The position numbers and the translations under genes are program-made. Source: Nostoc carneum NIES-2107 (lineage in GTDB: Bacteria; Cyanobacteriota; Cyanobacteriia; Cyanobacteriales; Nostocaceae). From it: a DNA stretch of 64,000 nt. The DNA is taken from NCBI GenBank assembly GCA_002368155.1, contig AP018180.1, positions 3,164,719 to 3,228,718 on the forward strand. The letters run 5' to 3'. Positions 26,345-35,652 of this stretch are shown in pieces. Position 1 is the first letter of the stretch, and each line of letters starts with the position of its first letter. The notes under the pieces were generated by a model that was not told the DNA's origin, did no database searches, and saw nothing but the letters and a program-made list of their open reading frames with translations.

Positions 26345-26623
26345 CTAAACGTCGTATATCAAGCACTCGATTGCTTCTGGATGTTGTTCGCAGTAACTTT
26401 CTAAAAAGGTTTTGCGTTTTTTGGCTTGTTGTTGATGAGCTTTTTCAGCTTGCAATTCTTCGACAATTTCCCATGCTACAGCGCAATTAGTAGAATCACT
26501 GCCGTTGCGATCGCAGGTAGAGCGCGCTTCATTAATAGCTTCTAAAATCGCTTGTTGCAAAGTTTTAGTGCCGTTTTCATCGGCAGTGACAGCAGCTTGA
26601 ACTACTTCTAAATTTGTCTGCAT
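26345..26623 (-). CDS. cp12: CP12, redox regulator of the Calvin cycle
   Basis: I start at the ATG at 26623 (92 residues, MQTNLEVVQ), which has an AAAGG-type ribosome site; an ATG at 26725 would add 34 unrelated residues. The N-terminal cysteine pair is Cys37 and Cys47, the core motif AWEIVEELQAEKAHQ corresponds to the AWD-VEELQ signature, and the C-terminal pair is Cys78 and Cys87 in YCEQHPEAIECLIYD. In the dark, oxidised CP12 ties GAPDH and phosphoribulokinase into an inactive complex; thioredoxin releases it in light. It is a single gene with a tandem-repeat tract directly after the stop. Confidence 0.95.
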   Translation of the reverse strand: MQTNLEVVQAAVTADENGTKTLQQAILEAINEARSTCDRNGSDSTNCAVAWEIVEELQAEKAHQQQAKKRKTFLESYCEQHPEAIECLIYDV

Positions 26624-27100
26624 GATACTTTTACCTTTATGTATTGCGATAGAGATGAAACTGCTTGTAAAAGATTCTTTCGCAGTACATTCTATTTTGA
26701 CAAATCTGATTAGAAATAGCTTCAATATGATGGCTTATTTCAATATTCCTTGAAAATAGCTTGATGGAAAAAATTAATCAATCAATATAAAAAATACAAC
26801 AATCAATAGATATAAATATGCTGATATCTTTTGGCATACGAGAAATTATTGATAAATAAAGTAACTATTCTTGCCATTTTTACTGATTGAGTTATAGCGT
26901 GAAAATGCTTACTCTGAATCAGTAGAGGCTGAAAGCGATTTATAATTTTTACTTTTTGGTGGTTTTTGCCACTGTTGTTTAAATAGATTTTTTTGTTTAT
27001 AAGTAATGTGATATTTGCCATTTACTTTTCTTTACAATTGGAGGTATTTGCACAAAAATTAATCTTTTCTTTGTTGTTCAGATAGGTAATTAATGTCAGA
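26624..27100. other. Gap between cp12 and the next gene
   Basis: Very AT-rich (runs such as AAAAAATACAACAATCAATAG). A 72-codon minus-strand frame at 26803-27021 has no ribosome site and a composition that only reflects AT content. Nothing else seen. Confidence 0.45.
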
Positions 27101-27889
27101 ATGAACCGTCCGTTATTAGGGATTGTCTGGGATTTGCTCAGCACCCTATTGTTAACCATTGTTGGTACTTTTATCGCCAGCGCACCTAGTATTAATCTAC
27201 TTTCTAGTGGTGTCGGGTTGATTTCAGGAATTAGCGCCTCATATTCTGGAAGACTCGACTCTCTATTTGCCAATAATTCTTCTGTTGGAGTACTGGCTAT
27301 TTGTGTAGCTGAGGGCAATTGTCAGATTGATGGCAGCAAAACCAAGAACTATTTTCAAAATATTGATCCAGGTAACGGCTTGATAAATAGAGGTTGGTGT
27401 TCGGATCAAGGAAGAGGTGGTTCTAATCTGGTAAATGCAGATGCTGGATGTCTCAGCCGCACAAAAAGCCGTATTCCCCGCCTATTCGAGAGAATGAAGC
27501 GTGTAGGACTCAATCCTGAACAGCATGAAGAAGCATTTGTGAATGCAACTGACTTATGGAATCAAGCTTCTCCCAGAGTCAGCGATGCGTTCCCTACAAC
27601 CTATCGTGCAGCACTTAATCGAGGATTGCAGGGACAAGAAGCGATTTTGTGGGCACGTGTAGAGGCTTTTCGCGATGAGTCTGGAGAACTATCAGCTGGC
27701 TACATAGATCTCCAAAGAGGTGTTTATATAGGTTTGTTTGGTATATGTGCAAACCCTCAAAACACCTATTACCAAGCTCGCTTGCAGACTTATCCTCTCA
27801 TGTCAGAACGCTGGCGTTGGTCTTGTATTGCACTAGACCAAAATAGGAGAGTCAAAGCTATTCAACGTGTTTTTGCAAGCATTCAGTGA
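27101..27889 (+). CDS. Putative secreted or membrane-anchored lysozyme-like protein
   Basis: A 262-residue protein with a hydrophobic N-terminus (LLSTLLLTIVGTFIASAPS, residues 12-30) that is a signal peptide or anchor. The centre reads VGVLAICVAEGNCQIDG, then YFQNIDPGNGLINRGWCSDQ. The AEGN segment, the tyrosine/DPGN block and the later RGLQGQEAILWARVEAF resemble a group of cyanobacterial proteins that I associate with a lysozyme-like fold, in which the Glu of AEGN could be catalytic. That association is from memory and weak. Five cysteines suggest disulfides outside the cytoplasm. No neighbours help to define its role. Confidence 0.65.
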   Translation: MNRPLLGIVWDLLSTLLLTIVGTFIASAPSINLLSSGVGLISGISASYSGRLDSLFANNSSVGVLAICVAEGNCQIDGSKTKNYFQNIDPGNGLINRGWCSDQGRGGSNLVNADAGCLSRTKSRIPRLFERMKRVGLNPEQHEEAFVNATDLWNQASPRVSDAFPTTYRAALNRGLQGQEAILWARVEAFRDESGELSAGYIDLQRGVYIGLFGICANPQNTYYQARLQTYPLMSERWRWSCIALDQNRRVKAIQRVFASIQ

Positions 27890-27917
27890 AGGATTTAGGG
27901 TGATTTCCAAAAGGGAA

Positions 27918-28012
27918 CAGGTAATGGGTAATGGGTAATTGGTAATGGGTAATCAGGATTTTTTTCTGCTTCCTCCTCTCCCAATGCCCAATCCCTATTC
28001 CCCAATCCCCAA
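27918..28012. repeat. Heptamer repeats
   Basis: GGTAATGGGTAATTGG units at 27920-27954 and CCCAATGCCCAATCC units at 27979-28010. Confidence 0.75.
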
Positions 28013-28125
28013 ACTTTATTAGGGTTTGCGTTGATGGGGGGAAAACTCGCGTTATAGCCAAGTGCGATCGCAGCTACTGGTTCATACCCTTGGGGAATCT
28101 TGTATAAGTCCTTGTGAATTAACTT

Positions 28126-28225
28126 ATACCAATTTGAAAAAAGAACGCGACAGATGGTAGGGGCAAGGCACTGCCTTGCCCTCTAGAATATATTGATGTG
28201 TCGCCAACATTATTTGAATTGGTAC
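28126..28225 (+). repeat. MITE-like element, copy F (100 bp)
   Basis: Starts ATACCAATTTGAAAAAAG, carries GGGGCAAGGCACTGCCTTGC with a central palindrome and ends TTGAATTGGTAC. Confidence 0.88.
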
Positions 28226-28472
28226 TAGGAAATACTCCGCGTTCTTCTGCGATCGCCTCTCATCAGTATTTGCTCGTAATTATTTTTACAGAAGACAAGG
28301 TAAATCCACTGAAAGTAGACTCATATGCATATCCAGAAAACTTGCGCTGGATATAAAAGCTGCTGGATTGGTAAATCTGCAAATTAGTACAGTAATTGAT
28401 GTGCTGATGGCAAGTTTTCCTCTACTAGAAGTTGAATCTCTCCGTTTGCAAGTTTTAGGGAACTTCAGGAAT

Positions 28473-29060
28473 ATGGGCTTTTTAATCTTTTTAGTGGTTG
28501 TAATTGCAATTGTGGCGGTGATTATTATTACTAGCTACAACGATTTAGTGAAGCTGCGTAACCGCTACAAAAATGCTTATTCTCAAATCGATGTGCAATT
28601 ACAGCGCCGCTATGACTTAATTCCCAATTTGGTGGAAACTGCTAAAGGTTACATGAAACATGAACGGGAAACCTTAGAAGCAGTAATTGCGGCTCGAAAT
28701 TCTGCACTCAATGCTAGTACTCGTGCTGTGCAAAATCCTGGCGATCCACAAGCGATGCAACAGTTGGGTAATGCGGAAGCCGCACTGACAGGTGCCTTAA
28801 GCAGATTGATGGTACTTTCAGAATCTTATCCGGAATTAAAAGCCGATCGCTCTATGAGTCAGGTAATGGAGGAACTCTCTTCCACAGAAAACCGGATTGC
28901 TTTTGCACGTCAGGCTTTTAATGATGCAGTGACACTCTACAACACTAAAAGCGAATCTTTCCCCAGCAATTTAATCGCCAATAATTTTAATTTTAGGGTT
29001 GCGGAATTGCTGCAAGAAGCAACACCAGAAATGAAAACTGCTCCTCGCGTGTCTTTTTAA
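28473..29060 (+). CDS. lemA: LemA family membrane protein
   Basis: I place the start at the ATG at 28473, giving 195 residues that begin with a membrane helix (MGFLIFLVVVIAIVAVIIIT), as LemA proteins do; the frame is open upstream to a TTG at 28368, and an ATG at 28407 is also possible. The LemA core follows: YNDLVKLRNRYKNAYSQIDV, LQRRYDLIPNLVETAKGYM, then a helical bundle to the end. Function in bacteria is unclear, but lemA genes often sit with membrane proteases, and here an M48 protease gene follows after six bases, clearly one operon. Confidence 0.9.
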   Translation: MGFLIFLVVVIAIVAVIIITSYNDLVKLRNRYKNAYSQIDVQLQRRYDLIPNLVETAKGYMKHERETLEAVIAARNSALNASTRAVQNPGDPQAMQQLGNAEAALTGALSRLMVLSESYPELKADRSMSQVMEELSSTENRIAFARQAFNDAVTLYNTKSESFPSNLIANNFNFRVAELLQEATPEMKTAPRVSF

Positions 29061-29066
29061 GCCTAT

Positions 29067-30986
29067 ATGAATTTCTTTGAACATCAGGATCTTGCACGCC
29101 AAAACACGCAAAAGTTAATCGGATTGTTTGCAATATCAATTGCAGTCATGATTGCGGCAATTTATATTGTCGCTTTATTTGTGGTTGGCATAGCACCGCG
29201 TAGCTGGTGGCAGCCACAATTATTTTCTTGTGTGGGTGTGATCACAATAATTGCGATCGCTCTTGCTAGCTGGTATAAAACTTTTTCGCTGCGGGAGGGA
29301 GGTAGCGTCATTGCCCAAGAGTTGGGGGGACAGCTTCTCATTCCAGAAATGGCAGATGAACAAGGGCTACAGCTATTAAATATTGTCGAAGAAATGGCGA
29401 TCGCTGCTGGTATTTCTGTGCCAGCCGTCTATCTTTTGGAGTCGGAACGCGGGATTAATGCTTTTGCTGCTGGGTTTACACCCAACGACGCAGTTATTGG
29501 AGTTACCCGTGGGAGTTTGGAACACCTCAACCGTGATGAACTCCAAGGAGTCATCGGTCATGAATTCAGTCACATTCTCAATGGAGATATGGGGCTGAAT
29601 TTGCGTTTAATGGGGCTATTACACGGGATTTTATTCATTTATTTGACTGGAGACTTGTTGTGGCACTGGCGGGTGCGCGTTAACTCCGATGAAAACAAAG
29701 GTTTGCCTTTGTGGGCTTTTGGTTTAGGATTGATGGCTATTGGTGGTATCGGTTTAATCTGCGGTCGTTTGATTAAAGCCGCAGTCTCTCGCCAACGGGA
29801 ATTTTTAGCCGATGCTTCAGCAGTACAGTTTACTCGTAACCCCAATGGTATTACTGGGGTACTGCAAAAGCTCCAACAAATGGATTCTCGGTTAATGTCT
29901 CCAAAAGCAGAAGCCGCCAGCCATATGTTTTTTGGTAACGCCCTCAAGCCTTCTTTTTTAGAAGATATGTTTGCTACTCACCCACCACTGGCAGAACGCA
30001 TTCGCCGCATTGGGGGTTTGAATGCGCGTGATTTAGCCGCAATGCCATCTCCCATGCGCCCCAGAACTTCCGGGGATTCCCTGGCGATGGGTTTTGCTGT
30101 GGGTGGAAATGCTACATCTGTAACTCCAGAACAAGTAGTTAACCAAGTGGGAAGCGTTGCACCAGAACATTTTGCCCATGCTCAAGCATTGTTAGCAAAT
30201 TTACCAGAATCCCTGCGCTTGAGCGTGCGAGAACAGCAAAGTGCAACTGCGATCGCTTTTGCGTTGGCGTTAGATACAGAAAATCTTCAAATACAACAAC
30301 GACAAATTACTTGGTTGCGCCAAGTTCAGCCTCCTGAGTTGGTAGATAAAACCCTAGAATTGAGTAGCGAAATTAGCCAATTAGACCCCAGTCTGCGCCT
30401 ACCGCTAGTGGATTTGATCATACCCGCATTACGTCAAAACTCCGCTAAAGAATGCCAAAGGCTGTGTAAATGCGTCCACGGTTTAGTGACAGCTACAGGT
30501 AATATATCTCTAGGGAATTTTGTCTTGCAGTTAGTACTATGGCATCGACTTGAGCCTTCTATTAATCCCAACTCTGTAAAAACTGTAGAATTCACATCTA
30601 TAGAAGAGATTTGGTCAGATAGCATCTTAGTACTGTCAGCATTAGCGAGAGTAGGACAATCTCAAACTGATGAAATTGCTTATGCTTTTCGTTCCGGTGT
30701 TTTTAGGCTACCGCGCGCCGGACAGCTAGACACACCAGAATCGCCCGTTGCTTGTAGCTTTACTGAGATCAAAAAAAGTATCGATCGCCTGCGCCTTGCT
30801 AGTCCCAAACTCAAGCAAGGTATTGTTGATGCTTGCGCTCATACTGTCTTACTAGATAACAAAGTTACACCATCAGAAGCCGATTTGCTGAGAGCGATCG
30901 CGATGACATTAGATTGTCCCATCCCGCCATTTTTAAATTTCCAACGCGGCGTTTCTAAAGTAAAACAATCTTCTGGAAAACAGTAA
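29067..30986 (+). CDS. M48 family membrane metalloprotease with long C-terminal extension
   Basis: The 639-residue protein has two N-terminal membrane helices (about 17-41 and 53-70), zinc motif HEFSH at 165-169, two further helices (about 181-198, 217-235) and the third ligand Glu245 in REFLADASA. This half matches HtpX-like M48 proteases, which cut misfolded membrane proteins. Residues about 330-639 are an additional helical region with no motif that I recognise, so the protein is about twice the length of HtpX. It is co-transcribed with lemA. Pairing of LemA and M48 proteins is widespread and suggests joint membrane quality control. Confidence 0.9.
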   Translation: MNFFEHQDLARQNTQKLIGLFAISIAVMIAAIYIVALFVVGIAPRSWWQPQLFSCVGVITIIAIALASWYKTFSLREGGSVIAQELGGQLLIPEMADEQGLQLLNIVEEMAIAAGISVPAVYLLESERGINAFAAGFTPNDAVIGVTRGSLEHLNRDELQGVIGHEFSHILNGDMGLNLRLMGLLHGILFIYLTGDLLWHWRVRVNSDENKGLPLWAFGLGLMAIGGIGLICGRLIKAAVSRQREFLADASAVQFTRNPNGITGVLQKLQQMDSRLMSPKAEAASHMFFGNALKPSFLEDMFATHPPLAERIRRIGGLNARDLAAMPSPMRPRTSGDSLAMGFAVGGNATSVTPEQVVNQVGSVAPEHFAHAQALLANLPESLRLSVREQQSATAIAFALALDTENLQIQQRQITWLRQVQPPELVDKTLELSSEISQLDPSLRLPLVDLIIPALRQNSAKECQRLCKCVHGLVTATGNISLGNFVLQLVLWHRLEPSINPNSVKTVEFTSIEEIWSDSILVLSALARVGQSQTDEIAYAFRSGVFRLPRAGQLDTPESPVACSFTEIKKSIDRLRLASPKLKQGIVDACAHTVLLDNKVTPSEADLLRAIAMTLDCPIPPFLNFQRGVSKVKQSSGKQ

Positions 30987-31354
30987 TTGGGAATTGGGTA
31001 TTGAGAATTGGCGGCTGGAGATTGGGAAATAGAAACTAGGGACAAGGTAGAAATGCCAAAACCCAAATAGCAAATGAAAAACATTAAATCCCAAATAACT
31101 ATTGATCACCTTAACGAAAAATCTCACGCTTCAAATAAAAGTTCTATAACAAGATTTTTCCTTAATAATTTATTGGGAACTGTATTCCGGTAAACTAGCG
31201 TCATTGGCGGAAGGACAGGTTAATAGTGAGGCTTGGTGAGTTATTAACTTAAAACTCTTCCAGACAGCTTTGCTGGCTACCGTATAGTTCCCCTTTCCAT
31301 TCCGGGGTGAGGTGGTTAACAATGGGTTGAATGTGTTTCAAATGATTCAACTTT
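30987..31354. other. Gap upstream of a small gene and mltA
   Basis: No gene seen. Fragments of GGGAATTGGGTATTG heptamers directly follow the M48 stop. The promoter for the two genes downstream must lie here. Confidence 0.45.
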
Positions 31355-31609
31355 ATGCCTAGAACACCGAATGAATACTCAGTACATCTTCTATTAGAAA
31401 GTGGTCACCGCGAAGAAGTACGTTTCCCTACCATTCAAGAATTTCAGAAGTGGTATAGTGGCGAACTTGTTCCCAAGGCAGCCTCTAATGACTTTATTAG
31501 CGTGCCGATCAAGAATATTCAAGGGGAGTATATGGTAGTACGCCCATCTCGGATTGTCGCAATTCGAGTAGAACCAATTTTTAGCTCTAGTGTTGAAAGA
31601 TACGATTAA
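31355..31609 (+). CDS. Small conserved hypothetical protein
   Basis: An 84-residue soluble protein that begins MPRTPNEYSVHLLLESGHRE and contains FPTIQEFQKWYSGELVPKA and GEYMVVRPSRIVAIRVEPIF. I know proteins of this kind only as cyanobacterial hypotheticals. The alternating strand pattern at the C-terminus looks like a small beta fold. Its TAA stop (31607-31609) directly touches the ATG of the mltA gene, so the two are certainly co-translated, which hints at a link to the cell wall. Confidence 0.8.
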   Translation: MPRTPNEYSVHLLLESGHREEVRFPTIQEFQKWYSGELVPKAASNDFISVPIKNIQGEYMVVRPSRIVAIRVEPIFSSSVERYD

Positions 31610-32869
31610 ATGATGAGAAAAACCCTTGCTTTGCTTTCTTTAAGTCTAGGAATTACCTTTTTAAATACATTTTGGTCAGCTGTTGCTCAGATTCCTATTT
31701 ACCCACCGCCAGAACAGACTCCGCCAGCGATACCCATACCAGTACCGCCAATCACTCCCGAAATTGAGCCACCACTTAAACCAATAGACTTAGAAAGCAA
31801 TTGTACCCCTAGCTCTGCTTGTTTAGGTTGGGATGAGCAAATTTGGGGTAGCAGGGTGAAACGCGGCGATCGCAAAGCGCTGTTAGCAGCCATTGATAAC
31901 AGCCTAAGTTATTTAGAAAAAGATAAGGCGATCGCTGCTTATCAACAATATCCAATTAAAGAAATTACCTTAGATCGGGTGCGTCGGAGTTTAATCCGCT
32001 TCCGTCAGTTGGTGGTTAAATCTAAGTCACCAGCACAACTGCAAGCTGCTGTGCAACGAGAGTTTACCTTGTATCAATCTATAGGGAATGACGGCAAGGG
32101 TACTGTTAAATTTACTGCTTATTACGAGCCAGTTTACCAAGCTAGCCGCGTCAAAACTGCTCAATACAAGTATCCCCTTTATCGACTACCACCTGATTTT
32201 GATAAATGGGCTAAACCTCACCCCAAAAGAATTGATTTAGAAGGAAAAGACGGCTTACTTGGCGATAAAAGCCAGTTAAAAGGTTTAGAACTTCTATGGT
32301 TCCGCGATCGCCTCGATGCATACATGATCCATATCCAAGGTTCTGCCCAAATTCAATTAGCTGATGGTAAAAGAACCTCTATTGGTTATGCGGGTGGCAC
32401 AGATTACCCTTGGACAAGTATTGGTAAAGAACTGGCGAAAGATGGCAAATTGCCCCTTGAAGGATTAACTATGCCGCGTTTAATCCAGTTTTTTAATCAA
32501 AATCCCCAAGAATTGAGTAATTATCTACCTCGCTGGGAGCGATTTGTCTTTTTTAAAGAAACTAGCGGTGGTGCAGCCACAGGTAGTATTAATGTCCCCG
32601 TGACAGCAGAGCGCTCTATTGCTACCGATAAATCCCTCATGCCTCCAGGCGCGCTAGCCTTGATTACTGCCTCTATTCCTTATCCCAATGGTTCAGGTAG
32701 CTTAGAATATCGTAGAGTTAACCGCTTTGTCCTAGATCAAGACACAGGTAGCGCCATAAAAGGCCCAGGAAGGGTAGATTATTTCATGGGAACAGGTAAA
32801 TTAGCAGGCGATCGCGCCGGTATTACAGGCGGTAACGGCTCATTATATTATTTACTGTTAAAAGAATAA
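31610..32869 (+). CDS. mltA: Membrane-bound lytic murein transglycosylase A (MltA)
   Basis: The 419-residue protein starts with a signal peptide ending near WSAVAQ (residue 27) and a proline-rich linker (YPPPEQTPPAIPIPVPPI). The MltA domain contains FTAYYEPVYQASR near 176-188, MIHIQGSAQIQLADG near 244-258, and the closing 3D barrel GPGRVDYFMGTG with the catalytic Asp. Lytic transglycosylases cut the glycan strand of peptidoglycan with formation of 1,6-anhydro-muramic acid. No lipobox is seen, unlike E. coli MltA. The ATG abuts the upstream stop codon; a second ATG follows immediately. Confidence 0.92.
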   Translation: MMRKTLALLSLSLGITFLNTFWSAVAQIPIYPPPEQTPPAIPIPVPPITPEIEPPLKPIDLESNCTPSSACLGWDEQIWGSRVKRGDRKALLAAIDNSLSYLEKDKAIAAYQQYPIKEITLDRVRRSLIRFRQLVVKSKSPAQLQAAVQREFTLYQSIGNDGKGTVKFTAYYEPVYQASRVKTAQYKYPLYRLPPDFDKWAKPHPKRIDLEGKDGLLGDKSQLKGLELLWFRDRLDAYMIHIQGSAQIQLADGKRTSIGYAGGTDYPWTSIGKELAKDGKLPLEGLTMPRLIQFFNQNPQELSNYLPRWERFVFFKETSGGAATGSINVPVTAERSIATDKSLMPPGALALITASIPYPNGSGSLEYRRVNRFVLDQDTGSAIKGPGRVDYFMGTGKLAGDRAGITGGNGSLYYLLLKE

Positions 32870-32870
32870 A

Positions 32871-32966
32871 TATTGGGCATTGGGCATGGGGCATTGGGCA
32901 TTGGTAATAGAAATTTGTCTCCCAGCCCCCAATCCCCAGTCCCCAGTCCCCAATCCCCAATCCCTA
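32871..32966. repeat. Heptamer repeats after mltA
   Basis: GGGCATTGGGCATGG units at 32875-32902 and CCCCAATCCCCAGTC units at 32926-32963, the second running into the 3' end of the next, minus-strand gene. Confidence 0.75.
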
Positions 32967-33833
32967 ATACGGCGGATAACCAAAATCATCTTCATCCGCA
33001 TAAATATAAGAACTAGAAACACCTGCCATTTCTACTTTAGGTGCTTCTATTTTCACAGCTTCCTTACCAAACTCTTTATGGTCTTCAAAAGACTTGCAAA
33101 TTATTGCAGACTCTGGTGAATCGGAAGCTATTAAATATTGTGTTAATGTCCCAATTGTTGGATGTTTAAAATCTACAGTCGAAGCCACCAATACGGTATT
33201 TGGTTCAATACCTCTTTCTTCACATTCAATTATGGGCGAAAAAATCCCGTGAGCGTGGAATAACGGGCCTTTTGGCGTTAGGGGTTGCTTTCTGTAACCA
33301 GCATAAGCCTTTTCTAATTCAGCCACAAAACCACTTACAACTTTACCTTGTTGATATTCACAGTAAGTTTTAGCAAAACTTGCCCCAGCTGCACCATTAA
33401 GAGTTAATTGTAATGGTGTGTCATGTAGGAATTTTTTATCTTCTCCTACTATAAAAATTAGGTAGCGAGTAAAAGTTTTAAATTTAAGTTTATCTGCTAA
33501 AAAAGCATCATAATTCTCTTTAAGTGTACCCAACTTCAGACCTGTTTCCCGGTCTTTGACAGACAATGGCCCCCGCCGCACAATTACTAAATTGGGGGTA
33601 GGAGTGATAAATACAGTTTCTACTCCAGAGCTAAATTCATGCTCTACCTGTTGCCAATTATCGTCTGGCTGAAAGCCTACAGCTTGGGCATTATCGAGCT
33701 TAATCGCTAAACCGTAAGATTGAATACCATCTGTGCCATACCGAGGATTAATCATCTGACACCAGGGGATGACTTGAGAAGGCGGTGCATTAAATTTCTC
33801 GTCCTCAAAGTCGAACTTAGCAGATGCTTTCAT
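32964..33833 (-). CDS. DUF5895-like cyanobacterial protein
   Basis: A soluble 289-residue protein beginning MKASAKFDFEDEKFNAPPSQ and containing VIPWCQMINPRYGTDGIQ, TPNLVIVRRGPLSVKD and PLFHAHGIFSPIIECEERG. It matches my memory of the cyanobacterial DUF5895 family, whose role is not known. The C-terminus is acidic and ends in DEDDFGYPPY, an exposed acidic tail of the kind seen in single-strand DNA-binding proteins; that comparison is only suggestive. No signal peptide. It stands alone, convergent with mltA. Confidence 0.65.
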   Translation of the reverse strand: MKASAKFDFEDEKFNAPPSQVIPWCQMINPRYGTDGIQSYGLAIKLDNAQAVGFQPDDNWQQVEHEFSSGVETVFITPTPNLVIVRRGPLSVKDRETGLKLGTLKENYDAFLADKLKFKTFTRYLIFIVGEDKKFLHDTPLQLTLNGAAGASFAKTYCEYQQGKVVSGFVAELEKAYAGYRKQPLTPKGPLFHAHGIFSPIIECEERGIEPNTVLVASTVDFKHPTIGTLTQYLIASDSPESAIICKSFEDHKEFGKEAVKIEAPKVEMAGVSSSYIYADEDDFGYPPY

Positions 33834-34240
33834 CGTTTTAGGCTATCGAAGTGTTTTGCTAAATAAGTGTATCAGTAGTCAACAGGAAACAGTCAAGAGT
33901 TAAACCTCAAGGGTTAAATCTTTAACTGCTTTCATAATTTGGCTACTAATAATACTTTTGTACCATCTATCTAGTATATCGAGTCAATTCTCAAGTTCAC
34001 ATCTTGCAGCAGTTCTTGAGGATGTGTGGCTACAAATTACTACGTATTTACGAATTTAAATGCAAAATTCGCTAAAATATGCTGATGATTGACCATAAAA
34101 ACTCCATTCCCTTGAGGATGGAGTTTTTGGGCATATGGGGAAGAAGTTTCCAATGCCCCATTCCCTATGCCCTAAGCGGTGGCGAGGCTATTCCTCTCTA
34201 CCGACAAGGGGATGAAGTTTCCCGCCGCTTTCTATGAACT
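33834..34240. other. Gap with terminator
   Basis: It holds the terminator at 34097-34128 and a CCCCATTCCCTATGCCC fragment at about 34155-34171. No gene seen. Confidence 0.5.
34097..34128 (-). terminator. Terminator of the EamA transporter gene
   Basis: AAAAACTCCAT (34097-34107) pairs with ATGGAGTTTTT (34118-34128), an 11-bp stem with T-runs on both strands. It is 113 bases after the stop of the minus-strand gene. Confidence 0.75.
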
Positions 34241-35305
34241 TTAGGGTAAAACTTCAGGCTCAGATTCTCTGACGGCTAAAGTAACAGGACTAAGTTTCTG
34301 AGCATTGGATGCTTCTAAAATAGGTTGCTGTGTAGTTGCTTCAGCCAAGGTAACCTTTTTGCTGGCTGCTAAATTATCGCGCTGATTGATGAGATAAATA
34401 CTAATTAAAGTTAAGAAAACTCCCATCCACTGTAAGGGACTGAGCACTTCTGAGAGGAAGAGATTGCCAAAAAGTAAAGCAAAAACTGGTGTTAGGAAGG
34501 TAAGAGAACTAAGACTGGTGAGATTACCGCTAGAAGCAAAGTAGAAAAATAATCCGTAAGCGATCGCACTACCAAATATTGTGGCATAACCCAATGCCAG
34601 CCAATCGGATGTAGCAAGATTTTGCCATTGCTGGGATTCTACAACTGATGACACCCCCCATAATGGCAATCCACCGATAATCATGTGCCATCCTGTAGCT
34701 ACTACGGGATCTGCATAGCGACAGACAAACCGAATCAATACTGTTCCTACCGCCATTGACAACGCAGCTAGCAACATTAACCACTCACCGCTAGCAAATA
34801 ACTCTTGCCAATTACCGATTGTGACATTTACACCAGAACCCAGAAGATGGAAAATCAACTCATCGGGCAAGCCAATTAAACTGATACCAGAAACTCCCAA
34901 TCCTAACCCCAGCCATCCCCAAAAACCAATCCGTTCTTGAAATAGCCACAACGACAGTAAAGCTACCGCCAAGGGTTGAGAATCAATCATCACAGATCCC
35001 AATCCGGCGCTAGTTCTCACTAGTCCCTCTGCCAAAAATCCTTGAAAAAGAGTTCCATCGACTAAAGCAAATAAGGTAATCCATAACCATGCACCCCAGC
35101 CTTTAGGTTGGGATCTACCCATCAACGCTGCTGCTACGAGAATTAATATCCCCGCTGGTAGCAACCGCACTCCTGCCATAAATAGTGGTGTGGTGTGGGG
35201 TATCACGCCTTTCATGGCTACCATTGCCGTACCCCATAAGAAAAAGGGAGCAATGAGTAGTAAGTAAGCTAAGGGAAATCGAGATGCACTGATTTTCAGA
35301 TGCAT
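34241..35305 (-). CDS. EamA/DMT family transporter
   Basis: The 354-residue protein has about ten membrane helices in two EamA halves: the first starts YLLLIAPFFLWGTAMVAMKG, and the second ends LSPLQWMGVFLTLISIYLIN. The drug/metabolite transporter superfamily moves amino acids, sugars, nucleotides or dyes by proton exchange. The substrate cannot be predicted. A 40-residue hydrophilic tail follows the last helix. The gene is single, with a terminator downstream. Confidence 0.92.
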   Translation of the reverse strand: MHLKISASRFPLAYLLLIAPFFLWGTAMVAMKGVIPHTTPLFMAGVRLLPAGILILVAAALMGRSQPKGWGAWLWITLFALVDGTLFQGFLAEGLVRTSAGLGSVMIDSQPLAVALLSLWLFQERIGFWGWLGLGLGVSGISLIGLPDELIFHLLGSGVNVTIGNWQELFASGEWLMLLAALSMAVGTVLIRFVCRYADPVVATGWHMIIGGLPLWGVSSVVESQQWQNLATSDWLALGYATIFGSAIAYGLFFYFASSGNLTSLSSLTFLTPVFALLFGNLFLSEVLSPLQWMGVFLTLISIYLINQRDNLAASKKVTLAEATTQQPILEASNAQKLSPVTLAVRESEPEVLP

Positions 35306-35652
35306 GGTTTTGCTGATGCCTAAATTTACAGATGCAAAATTGCTTTAACTAATTTTACCTAATTATGTCTTTTTGTGAAGGAAACAATACTCATACATAG
35401 ATTTTAGATTTTGACAATTTGCAAAAAAATAAGGGCTGGTGCCCTTTTCTGCAAAATTTCATATCTAAAATCTCAAGCAGCTTTAGCTATGATTTGGCAT
35501 TAAATTAATTTATGAACAAGAGAAAACGTGAAATGAAACTAATTCCATCTTTCTGATTGGTGATTGGGCAATGACTTTTGAAATTTTGAATTAGCAATTA
35601 TGAAAATGCGAGTACGTCGTTATTAGAGAAGGGTTTGAGTATTTGTAAATTT
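35306..35652. other. Gap between the EamA and regulator genes
   Basis: AT-rich, no gene or strong hairpin seen. It holds the EamA promoter and the end of the regulator transcript. Confidence 0.4.

Noticed and set aside
26803-27021. Minus-strand 72-codon frame
   Set aside because: Composition only reflects AT-richness; no ribosome site.
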